Positions 42,718 to 51,737 of a DNA stretch of 64,000 bases are shown one piece after another (the stretch's first letter is position 1; every line of letters starts with the position of its first letter). The notes beneath the pieces were generated by a model that was not told where the DNA came from, did not search any database, and saw only the letters and a program-made list of their open reading frames with translations. Location of the stretch: contig JAZRKQ010000011.1 of NCBI GenBank assembly GCA_045646385.1, forward strand, positions 1 to 64,000. Direction: 5' to 3'. The translations under genes and the position numbers were made by a program. This stretch comes from SIG455 sp045646385 (lineage in GTDB: Bacteria > Bacillota > Clostridia > UMGS1810).

Positions 42718-43620
42718 ATGGCAGTTATATTTGAACAGGTTTTTATATTGTTGGTGTTTGGTGCGACAGGGTACGGTCTTGCAAAGGCTGATATTATAAA
42801 GGCAGACCATTCAAAAATGCTATCAGGGCTTTTGGTATATGTGTTTTCGTCGTGTAATACCTTTAGAACATTTGCTACCAATTTTAATGTGGAATATCTT
42901 ACATCAAATTACTTTTTGATATTGGTTTCAGTTGTTATTCTTGCTGTCATCTCGCTTATAGCGCATTTTGCGGCAAAACTATTTTCAAAACAGAAATATA
43001 CAAGATATGTATACGAGTATTCCATGATTATCCCTAATTTTGCATATATGGGATACGCACTTACAGAGAGTCTGCTTGGTGCCGTGGGGCTTTTGTCTGT
43101 TATGGTGTTTTCTATACCAATGTTGATTTACATATACCTTATAGCGTTCTGTATACTTGCAAAAAGACCGTTTTCGGCAAAAGGTCTTTTAAATGTAATG
43201 TCCATTACAATGGTTTTAGGTATGATAACAGGACTTTTCGAGATACAACTGCCGAAGGTGGTAACATCAATACTCGATACCTCGCGTGCTTGTATGGCAC
43301 CTACAAGTATGATCCTGGCAGGAGTGGTAATTTCTAAGTTCAGAATTAAAGAAATACTTTCAAATGTGAGGATATATATTTTAACTGTTTTAAGGCTTAT
43401 TGTTATCCCTGTTGTTGTTGGAGTGAGTCTTGCGTTTTTCTTACCGATGAGCATAATTCAGCCGGCGGTTATATTTTTGGCAATGCCGTGCGGTTTGAAT
43501 ACTGTTGTTTTCCCCGACCTTGTAGGTGAGGATTGCAGAATAGGCGCAGGACTTGCACTTGTTTCCAGTTTGATTTCGTGTATAACGATACCGATAGTTT
43601 TATCTTTGTTTGGAATATAA
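42718..43620 (+). CDS. AEC-family (auxin efflux carrier-like) permease
   Basis: A 300-residue membrane protein with about ten helices in two repeats. N-terminal VFGATGYGLAKADIIKADHSKMLSGLLVYVFSSCNTF (positions 42748-42858) and C-terminal GLNTVVFPDLVGEDCRIGAGLALVSSL are typical of AEC carriers, which move carboxylates or other small anions. The start lies one base after the esterase stop with GAGGGAAAA upstream. Coupling to the esterase hints at acetate or a similar acid as the cargo; this is inference. Confidence 0.87.
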   Translation: MAVIFEQVFILLVFGATGYGLAKADIIKADHSKMLSGLLVYVFSSCNTFRTFATNFNVEYLTSNYFLILVSVVILAVISLIAHFAAKLFSKQKYTRYVYEYSMIIPNFAYMGYALTESLLGAVGLLSVMVFSIPMLIYIYLIAFCILAKRPFSAKGLLNVMSITMVLGMITGLFEIQLPKVVTSILDTSRACMAPTSMILAGVVISKFRIKEILSNVRIYILTVLRLIVIPVVVGVSLAFFLPMSIIQPAVIFLAMPCGLNTVVFPDLVGEDCRIGAGLALVSSLISCITIPIVLSLFGI

Positions 43621-43622
43621 AT

Positions 43623-43654
43623 AAAAATGGTGATGTTAAACATCACCATTTTTT
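43623..43654 (+). terminator. Terminator after the AEC gene
   Basis: AAAAATGGTGATG pairs with CATCACCATTTTT around a TTAA loop. Confidence 0.92.
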
Positions 43655-43684
43655 AATGCTTGTTTTTTCTTTTTGGAAATACTA

Positions 43685-43969
43685 TCAAATAGCATAATTT
43701 CTTTTGCCCATAAGTCTTGCGCCAATTATGTTTGATGCGGTAGACATTCCAATAAATAATCCGACAGTCAAATTTATAAGTGACGACGTAGAGCCTACTG
43801 CGGCAAGCGCTTCGTCACCGCAGAAACGGCTTACAACTATAATGTCGGCGGCATTAAAGAGCAACTACAATATGCTTGAAAGCATAAGTGGAAGTACAAA
43901 TTGAAATATCTTGCCCGCCATAGGGCCAGAACACATATCTATGCTATTTGAAGCACGTATCTTGCTCAC
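43685..43969 (-). pseudogene. MATE exporter remnant (N-terminal fragment with in-frame stop)
   Basis: The minus strand from GTG 43969, five bases after the end of murC and preceded by AAGAGGTGAG, encodes the usual MATE N-terminus: MCSGPMAGKIFQFVLPLML, then a TAG where homologues have Gln in SSILQLLF, then NAADIIVVSRFCGDEALAAVG, FIGMSTASNIIGARLMGKRNY, and TGA at 43685. About 94 codons of roughly 450 remain; the rest is gone. The single change from CAG to TAG and the preserved ribosome site point to recent decay. It would have been co-transcribed with murC. Confidence 0.88.
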
Positions 43970-43974
43970 GATAC

Positions 43975-45324
43975 TCACCTCTTTTGTAAAATTATATCTC
44001 CCACTTTAAAAATATCGCCTGCTCCCATAGTAAGGATTATGTCGCCTTCTTTGGCGTTTTGTTCAAAGTAATCAGCAATATTTTCAAATCCGCTTATATA
44101 CATTGCGCCGGCAATTGCATCTGCAAGGTCACGTGCATGCACAAGTCCTGTATCTTTTTCCCTTGCAGCGTATATATCTGCAATAACAAGGTTTTCCGCA
44201 TTTGAAAGAGCGTCTGCAAAATCTTCGAATAGTGTTTTTGTTCTTGTGTATGTGTGTGGCTGGAATACGCACCACACTTTTCCAGACTGAATTTTTTTAA
44301 CTGCAGAAAGCGTTGCACGGATTTCTGTGGGGTGGTGGGCATAATCGTCAACTATCAAAATTCCGTTTACCTCGCCTTTTTTTTCAAATCTGCGTTTTGT
44401 ACCTGTAAATTTTTCAAGTCCTGTTTTTATTGCTTGCGCATTATCCGTCATTGCAAGAGATGCAGCAATAGTGCATAATGAATTGTAAATATTATGTTCA
44501 CCGACTACGTTTAAAGTAAGGTGCATAATTGCACTTCCGTCTTTTACAACATCGAACGACGGATAACCGAATTTATCATATGTGATATTCTCTGCTTTAT
44601 AATTTCCGTTTTCAATGCCGACTGTTATGACGTTGCAAACGGCACTTTTTGAGGCTTTTATGCAATTTTCGTCATCACCATTTATAACGAGTGTGCCGTC
44701 TTTTGGAATAAGTGCGGAAAACGAAGAAAATGCATCTATAACATCGTCAAGGTCTTTGTAGTAATCAAGATGATCTGCTTCAATATTTAAAATCATACCG
44801 ATTTTAGGTGCAAACTGTAAAAAATTACGGCAGTATTCGCATGCTTCTGTAACCATATATTCACCTTTGCCTATACGCAGGTTACCGCCCAGAATATCAA
44901 GTTCGCCGCCGACCATTATTGTTGGGTCAAGTAAAGATTCTATCATAGTATATGCCATCATAGACGTTGTAGTGGTTTTCCCGTGAGTACCTGCCACAGC
45001 AACGGCTGTGGAATATGCACGCATTATGTTGCCTACCATTGCGGCGCGTTCAACGAGTTCAATTTTTTTATCACGCGCGGCAATCATTTCGGGATTATCA
45101 TCTTTAATGGCAGAAGTATATACAATTATATCGGGGTTTTCAATACACTCATAGCAATGTGGAATGGCTATCTTTGCTCCCATACTGCGAAGTTCTGTAA
45201 CAATAGGAGTTTCAGTAATGTCGGAGCCCGAAACCTCTACACCATTAGATATAAGAATTTTTGCAAGGGCACTCATACTTATTCCGCCGATGCCTATAAA
45301 ATGAACTTTTTTATACAAATGCAT
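43975..45324 (-). CDS. murC: UDP-N-acetylmuramate-L-alanine ligase
   Basis: Adds L-alanine to UDP-MurNAc, first peptide-stem step. 449 residues. The ATG at 45324 is 5 nt after GACGGGAG; the longer frame to 45354 has no site. VHFIGIGGISMSALAKIL binds the UDP moiety, VAGTHGKTTTTSM is the ATP loop, EACEYCRNFLQF and VDDYAHHPTEI are MurC marks (the latter separates it from MurD/E/F). It lies on the minus strand, outside the plus-strand dcw cluster, and its end runs into a MATE remnant. Confidence 0.96.
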   Translation of the reverse strand: MHLYKKVHFIGIGGISMSALAKILISNGVEVSGSDITETPIVTELRSMGAKIAIPHCYECIENPDIIVYTSAIKDDNPEMIAARDKKIELVERAAMVGNIMRAYSTAVAVAGTHGKTTTTSMMAYTMIESLLDPTIMVGGELDILGGNLRIGKGEYMVTEACEYCRNFLQFAPKIGMILNIEADHLDYYKDLDDVIDAFSSFSALIPKDGTLVINGDDENCIKASKSAVCNVITVGIENGNYKAENITYDKFGYPSFDVVKDGSAIMHLTLNVVGEHNIYNSLCTIAASLAMTDNAQAIKTGLEKFTGTKRRFEKKGEVNGILIVDDYAHHPTEIRATLSAVKKIQSGKVWCVFQPHTYTRTKTLFEDFADALSNAENLVIADIYAAREKDTGLVHARDLADAIAGAMYISGFENIADYFEQNAKEGDIILTMGAGDIFKVGDIILQKR

Positions 45325-45457
45325 ACATCTCCCGTCAGTTTTCTTAATTAACATTATAGCACTTAATTTTTAAAAATCAATGCCATCATAGAATATTATT
45401 AACAATTTTAGCACAATATAACTACAAACAACACCAAAAGAAAGGAACGTGTAAACA

Positions 45458-45742
45458 ATGGATATTACAGATATCAGAATAAGACAGATGGAACAAGAGG
45501 GCAAAATGCGTGCCGTAGTTTCGGTAACATTTGACAACTGCTTTGTTGTGCACGATATTAAAATCATCGAAGGTACAGACAAACTTTTTATTGCTATGCC
45601 GTCGCGCAAAACGCCCGATAACGAGTTTAAAGATATTGCTCATCCTATAAATATGGAAATGCGAGAGATGTTACAAAACTCTATTTTAGATAAATACAAT
45701 TCCACCGTAATTCAGGAAAATATCCATCTTTCAAATGAATAA
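45458..45742 (+). CDS. spoVG: Septation/RNA-binding regulator SpoVG
   Basis: A 94-residue SpoVG: DITDIRIR, VSVTFDNCFVVHDIKIIEG, FIAMPSRKTPDNEFKDIAHPIN are conserved. It influences asymmetric septation in Bacillus and acts as a nucleic-acid-binding regulator in other Firmicutes. GAAAGGAACG is the ribosome site. In Clostridia it often lies near murC, as here. A terminator follows, then mraZ. Confidence 0.95.
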   Translation: MDITDIRIRQMEQEGKMRAVVSVTFDNCFVVHDIKIIEGTDKLFIAMPSRKTPDNEFKDIAHPINMEMREMLQNSILDKYNSTVIQENIHLSNE

Positions 45743-45799
45743 AAATCATTTTGAGAAAATATTTTCCATAAGATTTAATTAAATTGCATAAAATATCAG

Positions 45800-45847
45800 T
45801 CCCCATATGGTTGAAATTCAAGCCAATGTGGGGATTTTTTTGTGTGA
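45800..45847 (+). terminator. Terminator after spoVG
   Basis: TCCCCA...TGGGGA with an inner GGTTGAA/TTCAAGCC pairing, followed by seven T residues. Confidence 0.85.
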
Positions 45848-45913
45848 ATTTAACAAAATTTTAAAAAAACGTGGTTTTTAGTAATATATCTGTAATATTT
45901 TTTAAAAAAACTA

Positions 45914-45942
45914 TTGCAAAATCGGAAGAAATAATGTAAAAT
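45914..45942 (+). promoter_or_regulatory. mraZ (dcw) promoter
   Basis: TTGCAA (45914-45919) and TAAAAT (45937-45942), 17 bp apart. Transcription should start about 45949, just before the GTGG boxes. Confidence 0.7.
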
Positions 45943-45950
45943 TACATTAA

Positions 45951-45987
45951 AAGTGGATTTAAGTGGTGTTTCGTGGTAAAAAGTGGT
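45951..45987 (+). promoter_or_regulatory. Four MraZ-type GTGG boxes at 10-bp period
   Basis: GTGG occurs at 45953, 45963, 45973 and 45983, exactly one DNA turn apart; three are preceded by AA and three followed by T. MraZ binds direct GTGG/TGGG-core repeats upstream of its own gene in several bacteria. The array covers about +4 to +38, so a bound MraZ ring would block the start of the dcw transcript. Confidence 0.85.
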
Positions 45988-46011
45988 GAGAATCCGGAAG
46001 GTGGTGAGTAA

Positions 46012-46443
46012 ATGTTTCACGGCGAGTATCGTCATAATATCGACGCTAAGGGAAGAATAATCGTACCTATCAAGTTCAGGGAAAATCTCGGAACTGAGTT
46101 TGTTATTACCAGAGGTTTTGAAAACAGTTTGTTTGTATTCCCTATGTCGGAGTGGAGCGTTTTCTCAGAAAAACTTAAAGGTTTGCCACTTACCAATAAA
46201 AATTCACGTGCGCTTACCAGACACTTTTTATCCGGCGCGTGTGACTGTGAGGTGGACAAGCAGGGTAGAATACTTCTCCCTCAGCATCTTGTGGAATTTG
46301 CGCAGATTACTAAAGAGGTTACAGTTGCAGGTAATGGTAATAAACTCGAAATCTGGGCAACAGAGAACTGGACAGATTACTTAAGTGCTATGGATACTGA
46401 TGAGGTAACAGCAGGGCTTGACGAAGTGGGTATTATGATATGA
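46012..46443 (+). CDS. mraZ: Transcriptional regulator MraZ
   Basis: 143-residue AbrB-fold protein with two copies of the SpoVT/AbrB-like domain; the motif DxKGR appears as DAKGRIIVP (about 11-19) and DKQGRILLP (about 83-91). Forms rings and represses the dcw promoter through GTGG repeats; four such boxes lie upstream. GGTGGTGAG is the ribosome site. It overlaps rsmH by 4 nt (ATGA). Confidence 0.96.
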   Translation: MFHGEYRHNIDAKGRIIVPIKFRENLGTEFVITRGFENSLFVFPMSEWSVFSEKLKGLPLTNKNSRALTRHFLSGACDCEVDKQGRILLPQHLVEFAQITKEVTVAGNGNKLEIWATENWTDYLSAMDTDEVTAGLDEVGIMI

Positions 46444-47372
46444 CAGAGTTCAAGCATATCTCTGTTTTGCTTAATGAATGTATAGACGGGTTAAATATCC
46501 GTCCCGACGGCATTTATGCCGACGGTACACTCGGCGGCGGCGGACATTCATCGCATATATATTCACACCTTACAACAGGAAAACTTATCGGTATAGACCG
46601 TGATGCCGAGGCAATAAATGCCGCAAGCAAGCGCATAGGTAAGCACGACAATATAATTTATGTTCACGATAATTACAAAAACATCAAAAGTATACTTTTA
46701 AATAATAACATAAACGGATTAGACGGTGCACTGGTAGATTTGGGTATATCTTCATACCAGATAGACAATGCCGAAAGAGGATTCAGTTACACTAAAGACG
46801 CACCGCTTGATATGCGTATGAATCAAAACGACCCGCTGAGTGCTTATGATGTTGTAAATACATACGAAACCGATAAACTTGCAAAAGTGATATTTGATTA
46901 CGGCGAAGAACGCTATGGCAGAAAGATTGCCGAAGCAATCTGCAAAGCAAGAGCGAAAAATCCGGTCCAAACAACATTGGAACTGGCAGAAATTATAAAA
47001 AGCGCAGTTCCTGCAAAAAGTGTTCCGAAAGGTTCGCATCCTGCAAAACGTACTTTTCAGGCTATACGTATAGAGGTAAACGGCGAACTTGCTGATTTAA
47101 AGGGTGCAGTAACAGATTTCTTTGAATGCTTAAACTCCGGCGGAAGACTTTGTATTATAACATTCCATTCGCTTGAAGACAGAATAGTAAAACACGTTTT
47201 TGCAGATTTTGCATCGGGGTGTACATGCCCTAAAGAATTCCCTGTATGTGTGTGCGGCAGGCAGCCGCAGGGTAAACTTGTAAGCCGCAAACCAATTCTT
47301 CCGTCTGCAGAAGAACTTGCTGCAAACAGCAGATCGGCAAGTGCCAAACTAAGGATAATCGAAAAACTTTAA
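46440..47372 (+). CDS. rsmH: 16S rRNA (cytosine-1402-N4) methyltransferase RsmH
   Basis: Methylates C1402 in the ribosomal P site. 310 residues (also called MraW). The SAM-binding start is YADGTLGGGGHSSHI; DLGISSYQIDNAERGFSY, RTFQAIRIEVNGEL, and FHSLEDRIVKHVF are family blocks. Coupled translationally to mraZ by the ATGA overlap. Confidence 0.96.
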   Translation: MTEFKHISVLLNECIDGLNIRPDGIYADGTLGGGGHSSHIYSHLTTGKLIGIDRDAEAINAASKRIGKHDNIIYVHDNYKNIKSILLNNNINGLDGALVDLGISSYQIDNAERGFSYTKDAPLDMRMNQNDPLSAYDVVNTYETDKLAKVIFDYGEERYGRKIAEAICKARAKNPVQTTLELAEIIKSAVPAKSVPKGSHPAKRTFQAIRIEVNGELADLKGAVTDFFECLNSGGRLCIITFHSLEDRIVKHVFADFASGCTCPKEFPVCVCGRQPQGKLVSRKPILPSAEELAANSRSASAKLRIIEKL

Positions 47373-47390
47373 AGTATGAGGTGAGTCAGT

Positions 47391-47891
47391 TTGTCAACAT
47401 ATTATAACGGTACATCTGCTTATAAGATTGACGACATTGAGTACAGCGTAAGAAGTGACGTAAAAGATAATATCGCAAAAAGACATCAACTGCGTGAAAG
47501 CAAAAAAGCAGCGTTTGTAAAACGTATGCGTGTTTTTGCTACATTCGCAGGTGTGTTTGCTATAGCACTTGGTCTTCTTTTTACCAATGCTGTGATTATA
47601 GAAAAATCTTCAACTGTTAACGATATGCAAAAGGAACTGTCAGAACTTACCGAAACAAATAATCAGATGGTTCTGGATATTGAAAAAAACTTAGACCTTA
47701 AAAAAATAGAAGAAATTGCAATTAACGAACTTGGTATGAAACGTCCCGATAAATACCAGATAGTATACGTAAATGTAGAACAAAACGACTATGCTGAGGT
47801 TGCCAAAGCCGAAACAGCGCCTTCAGGTTTTGTGGCAACATTTGGTGCTATAGGAAGTAATATCGGTCAATTTATGGAATATATAAATTAA
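47391..47891 (+). CDS. ftsL: FtsL-like cell division protein
   Basis: Bitopic divisome protein of 166 residues. The TTG at 47391 is 6 nt after GAGGTGAG. A basic cytosolic tail of about 50 residues precedes one membrane helix (52-72) and an extracellular leucine-zipper-like coil ending in NELGMKRPDKYQIVYV, the FtsL signature. It bridges FtsQ and the PBP. A hairpin with T run sits between it and the PBP gene. Confidence 0.88.
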   Translation: MSTYYNGTSAYKIDDIEYSVRSDVKDNIAKRHQLRESKKAAFVKRMRVFATFAGVFAIALGLLFTNAVIIEKSSTVNDMQKELSELTETNNQMVLDIEKNLDLKKIEEIAINELGMKRPDKYQIVYVNVEQNDYAEVAKAETAPSGFVATFGAIGSNIGQFMEYIN

Positions 47892-47915
47892 GAAAATAAT
47901 ATACTTAAATAGCAC

Positions 47916-47938
47916 AAGCAGGCGATGCCTGCTTTTTT
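47916..47938 (+). terminator. Terminator-like hairpin inside the dcw cluster
   Basis: GCAGGC-GAT-GCCTGC (47918-47932) followed by six T residues. The tri-nucleotide loop and U run fit an intrinsic terminator, which could lower expression of genes beyond ftsL. Confidence 0.7.
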
Positions 47939-47970
47939 CGGCTAATACACATAAAAGGGGGATACAGCAG

Positions 47971-50187
47971 ATGAAAACATTAAATTTGCAAAATAAAAAA
48001 CGTGCGTTTGTAACGCTCGTTATATTTGTTGTACTGCTGATAGCCCTGCTGGTACGCTGCGCATGGATACAGTTTGTAAATGGCGAAGAACTGCAGATAA
48101 AAGCCATTGAACAACAAACAAAAGATAAAACAATAAATTCAAAACGAGGCATCATATACGACCGTAACGGCAAAATTCTGGCACAGAGTGCATCTGTTGA
48201 ACTTGTTTCCGTAAGTCCACGTGAGATTTACGAGGCAGGAAATGCCGACTTTGTAGCCGACTCACTTTCGCAGATACTCGAACTTGACAGAACTGCTGTT
48301 TATGAAAAAATAACAAAAAATTCAAGTTACGAAATCATAAAACGCCGTGTGGAAAAAGCACCTGCAGAGGCTATTCGCTCTCTTATGAGTGCAGAGGACG
48401 AAAACGGCAAAACCACTAATAAGTTAAAAGGTGTTTATCTGTCAGAAGATACAAAAAGATACTACCCTTACGGAAGTCTGGCGGCACACGTTATAGGCTT
48501 TGTAGGTACTGATAATCAAGGCCTTGCCGGTGTTGAACTTTCGTTTGATAATTATTTAAAAGGTATACCAGGCAGAGTAGTAACTGCAAAAAATGCAATT
48601 GGTACAGATATGCCGTTTAAGTACGAAAAATACATAAATCCCGAAAACGGCGCAAACCTTGTGCTCACAATAGACGAAACAATCCAGCACTTTGTAGAAA
48701 AACACCTTGAAAAGGCTGTGGCAGATTACAAAGTTCAAAACGGTGCAGCATGTATTGTTATGAACAGCAAAACGGGCGAAATCCTTGCTATGGCAACATA
48801 CCCTTCGTATGATTTGAATGACCCGTTCACTTTAAACAGTGCAGAGGCTCAGGCTTTGGTGGATTCGCTTACAGGTGAAGAAAAATCAAAAGCATATAAC
48901 GAAGAAATACAAAAAATGTGGAGAAACAAGGCTGTAGTAGATACATACGAGCCGGGTTCTACATTTAAAGGGATAACAACCGCTATGGCGCTTGAGGAAA
49001 ACGTGGTAAGCCTTACCGATACATTTAACTGTACGGGGCATCTTCAGGTTGGACCGCACTCAATAAGTTGCTGGAAGCACGGCGGTCATGGAACTGTTAC
49101 ATTCGTACAGGGCGTTGAAGGTTCGTGTAACCCTGTTTTTATGACAGTCGGCGCACGAGTAGGCAATACAAATTTCTATAAATACTACAAGGCATTTGGC
49201 TTTGCTGAAAAAACGGGTTTTGACCTCCCCGGTGAAGCGGTTTGTGCGTTCCACGCTATGGAAAATTTCAACGAGGTTGAACTGGCAACATCGTCTTTCG
49301 GTCAGTCGTTCCAGATTACACCTCTGCAACTTGTTACTGCATATTCTGCCATTACGAATGACGGAACTATGGTAAGACCGCGCATCGCTAAAGAATTAGT
49401 TGACGACGAGGGTAATGTTATCCAGACTTTCGGTACAGAATATATAAGAAAAGTTATTTCGCCCGAAACCGCCGCAACTACCCGACAGATACTTGAAAGC
49501 GTAGTTACAAACGGTACATCTAAAAATGCTTATATAGCAGGGTTCCGTGTGGCAGGTAAAACCGGAACAAGTGAAAAACTCCCTCGTGGAAATGGCAAAT
49601 ATATAGCATCTTTCTTGGGATTTGCTCCTGCAAACGACCCAGAGGTTATAGGCCTTTTAATGCTCGACGAGCCTATGGGTGATTCCCACATGGGCGGACA
49701 GATAGCAGCGCCTACATTTAAGTTAATATTTGACGATATTCTCCGTTATTTGGGTGTTGAACCGCAGTATACTGCAGAAGAACTTGAAACTATGGATTTG
49801 CCTGTTCCCAATGTAGAGGGACTTCCGGTGTCTGATGTGTATGCGGCATTTGAAAATTCAGGTCTTAAATATCAGATAGTCGGCGACGGTGAAACAGTTG
49901 TATCGCAGATACCGAAAGGCGGTACTGCATTGCCTGCATCTTCAACGGTTGTACTCTACACCCGTGAAACCGACGCAAGCGACGTTGTAGTTCCTGATGT
50001 AATCGGATGCAGCGTAACCGAAACCAATAAACGTATAACAAACTCTAATCTTAATATACGAATTTCGGGCAATGCCGAAGTTCAGGACGGCGAAGCGGTT
50101 GTATCCTCACAGTCGCCGCCATCGGGAACGCTTGTTCCGAAAGGAACGGTAGTAACCGTAGAGTTTAAATATATAAACGTACACTAA
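47971..50187 (+). CDS. Class B penicillin-binding protein with two PASTA domains (SpoVD/FtsI type)
   Basis: Septal transpeptidase of 738 residues. N-terminal helix (11-32), PBP dimerisation domain, and transpeptidase domain with S-x-x-K as STFK in EPGSTFKGITTAMAL, SCN in EGSCNPVFM, and KTG in VAGKTGTSEKL: all active-site motifs are intact, unlike the protein at 30549. Two C-terminal PASTA domains (about 605-665 and 668-735) indicate SpoVD or PbpB; location in dcw after ftsL fits both division and sporulation roles, so I give no symbol. Confidence 0.93.
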   Translation: MKTLNLQNKKRAFVTLVIFVVLLIALLVRCAWIQFVNGEELQIKAIEQQTKDKTINSKRGIIYDRNGKILAQSASVELVSVSPREIYEAGNADFVADSLSQILELDRTAVYEKITKNSSYEIIKRRVEKAPAEAIRSLMSAEDENGKTTNKLKGVYLSEDTKRYYPYGSLAAHVIGFVGTDNQGLAGVELSFDNYLKGIPGRVVTAKNAIGTDMPFKYEKYINPENGANLVLTIDETIQHFVEKHLEKAVADYKVQNGAACIVMNSKTGEILAMATYPSYDLNDPFTLNSAEAQALVDSLTGEEKSKAYNEEIQKMWRNKAVVDTYEPGSTFKGITTAMALEENVVSLTDTFNCTGHLQVGPHSISCWKHGGHGTVTFVQGVEGSCNPVFMTVGARVGNTNFYKYYKAFGFAEKTGFDLPGEAVCAFHAMENFNEVELATSSFGQSFQITPLQLVTAYSAITNDGTMVRPRIAKELVDDEGNVIQTFGTEYIRKVISPETAATTRQILESVVTNGTSKNAYIAGFRVAGKTGTSEKLPRGNGKYIASFLGFAPANDPEVIGLLMLDEPMGDSHMGGQIAAPTFKLIFDDILRYLGVEPQYTAEELETMDLPVPNVEGLPVSDVYAAFENSGLKYQIVGDGETVVSQIPKGGTALPASSTVVLYTRETDASDVVVPDVIGCSVTETNKRITNSNLNIRISGNAEVQDGEAVVSSQSPPSGTLVPKGTVVTVEFKYINVH

Positions 50188-50205
50188 TACGCGCAATTAC
50201 CCTAT

Positions 50206-50229
50206 GCCTTATCTGCCCACGGATAAGGC
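50206..50229 (+). other. Stem-loop between the PBP gene and murE
   Basis: GCCTTATC (50206-50213) pairs with GATAAGGC (50222-50229). No T run follows directly, so it is an RNA-stability or partial terminator candidate only. Confidence 0.5.
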
Positions 50230-50273
50230 TTGCGGTGCTTTTTAAACCTTGTGGGGGGGAAGGTGACCATACG

Positions 50274-51713
50274 ATGTTACTGAGCGAACTGATAAACGAT
50301 ATGCAAGTAAGCAAAATAACGGGTAATATCGATTCTCTTGAAATAGGCGGTCTTTGCTACAACTCGCTTAAAGTTAAAAAAGGCGATGTTTTTGTGGCGG
50401 TAAAAGGCTTTAACGTGGACGGACACAAATATATAAAAAATGCTGTTGAAAACGGTGCTGTGGCGGTTGTTGTAGAAGATGTTGCAGACGGGATTTCTGT
50501 GCCACAGATAGTTTTTGAAGATACCCGTGCGGCACTTGCTATGCTCGCTGCCAGGTATTACGGATATCCGTCCGATAAATTCAAACTGATAGGTGTTACG
50601 GGAACTAACGGCAAAACTACTGTTACGTATCTTGTTAAAACAATTTTGGAAAGCAAAGGGTACAAAGTCGGTCTTATCGGCACAAACCAGAATATGGTCG
50701 GCAATATGATTTTAAAAAGCGACCGCACCACACCTGAATCTTTAGAACTTCAGGAACTGTTTTCGATAATGGTGCGAGATAGTGTAGATTATGTTATTAT
50801 GGAGGTTTCGTCGCACTCCTTAGAACTCAACCGTGTACTCGGTTGTAATTTTGAAGTGGGCGCATTTACAAACCTTACTCAGGACCATCTTGATTTTCAT
50901 ATAACTATGGATAATTACGTTAAAGCAAAGTCAAAACTTTTTTCTATGTGCAAAAGCGGTGTTGTAAACATCGACGATGCGTACACGGAAAAACTTACTG
51001 ACGGCGCTTTAAGCAATATTGAATACTACGGAGTAAAAAGCGATTGTAAACACAAAGCAGAGAATATCACCTATGGCGAAAAGGGTGTAGAGTTTGATAC
51101 CGACGGTGTAAGAGTATCTCTTCCTATCCCCGGTGAATTCTCTGTTTACAACGCGCTATGCGCTATTGGTATCTGCCATGCGCTTGGCATTGATACGGAC
51201 TCCTGCGCAAAAGCACTAAAAACTGCACATGGTGTTAAGGGCAGAGCAGAGGTTGTGCAAATCCCTTCTGATTACACCGTTATGATAGACTATGCACACA
51301 CTCCCGACGGGGTTGAAAATATAATAAATGCCGTAAAAGGTTTTTGCAAAGGCAGAATTATAACAATGTTCGGTTGCGGTGGTGACCGTGACCGCACCAA
51401 ACGTCCTATTATGGGCGAGATTGCAGGAAAACTTTCGGATTTCTGTGTTGTAACGAGCGATAACCCACGTACAGAAAACCCTGCATCTATTATTGAAGAT
51501 GTTATGGTTGGTGTTAATAAAACCGATGTTAAATATGAGGTTGTTGAAAACCGCAAAAAAGCAATCGAATATGCCATGAGCATTGCTGAAAAAGGTGATG
51601 TTGTGCTTTTGCTCGGTAAAGGTCACGAAACGTACCAGATTTTAAATGACGGCGTTATAGATTTTGATGAACGTGAAATAGTTGCAGAAATTTTTGATAA
51701 ACTGGCAAAATGA
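50274..51713 (+). CDS. murE: UDP-MurNAc-tripeptide ligase MurE (meso-DAP type)
   Basis: Adds the third amino acid to UDP-MurNAc-L-Ala-D-Glu. 479 residues. The ATG at 50274 follows a G-rich site (GGAAGGTGA); the frame to 50235 includes non-homologous residues. GVTGTNGKTTVTYL is the ATP loop, RTTPESLELQ is conserved, and SDNPRTENP holds the DNPR motif that in known enzymes selects meso-diaminopimelate rather than lysine. A run of seven G precedes the ribosome site. Confidence 0.95.
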   Translation: MLLSELINDMQVSKITGNIDSLEIGGLCYNSLKVKKGDVFVAVKGFNVDGHKYIKNAVENGAVAVVVEDVADGISVPQIVFEDTRAALAMLAARYYGYPSDKFKLIGVTGTNGKTTVTYLVKTILESKGYKVGLIGTNQNMVGNMILKSDRTTPESLELQELFSIMVRDSVDYVIMEVSSHSLELNRVLGCNFEVGAFTNLTQDHLDFHITMDNYVKAKSKLFSMCKSGVVNIDDAYTEKLTDGALSNIEYYGVKSDCKHKAENITYGEKGVEFDTDGVRVSLPIPGEFSVYNALCAIGICHALGIDTDSCAKALKTAHGVKGRAEVVQIPSDYTVMIDYAHTPDGVENIINAVKGFCKGRIITMFGCGGDRDRTKRPIMGEIAGKLSDFCVVTSDNPRTENPASIIEDVMVGVNKTDVKYEVVENRKKAIEYAMSIAEKGDVVLLLGKGHETYQILNDGVIDFDEREIVAEIFDKLAK

Positions 51714-51737
51714 TATTGTAAGCGGAGGTTCTGTTCT

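Noticed and set aside
50253..50259. Run of seven G before murE, possible phase-variable tract
   Set aside because: It is upstream of the ATG and next to the ribosome site; seven bases is short for slippage and no surface-protein context supports phase variation.
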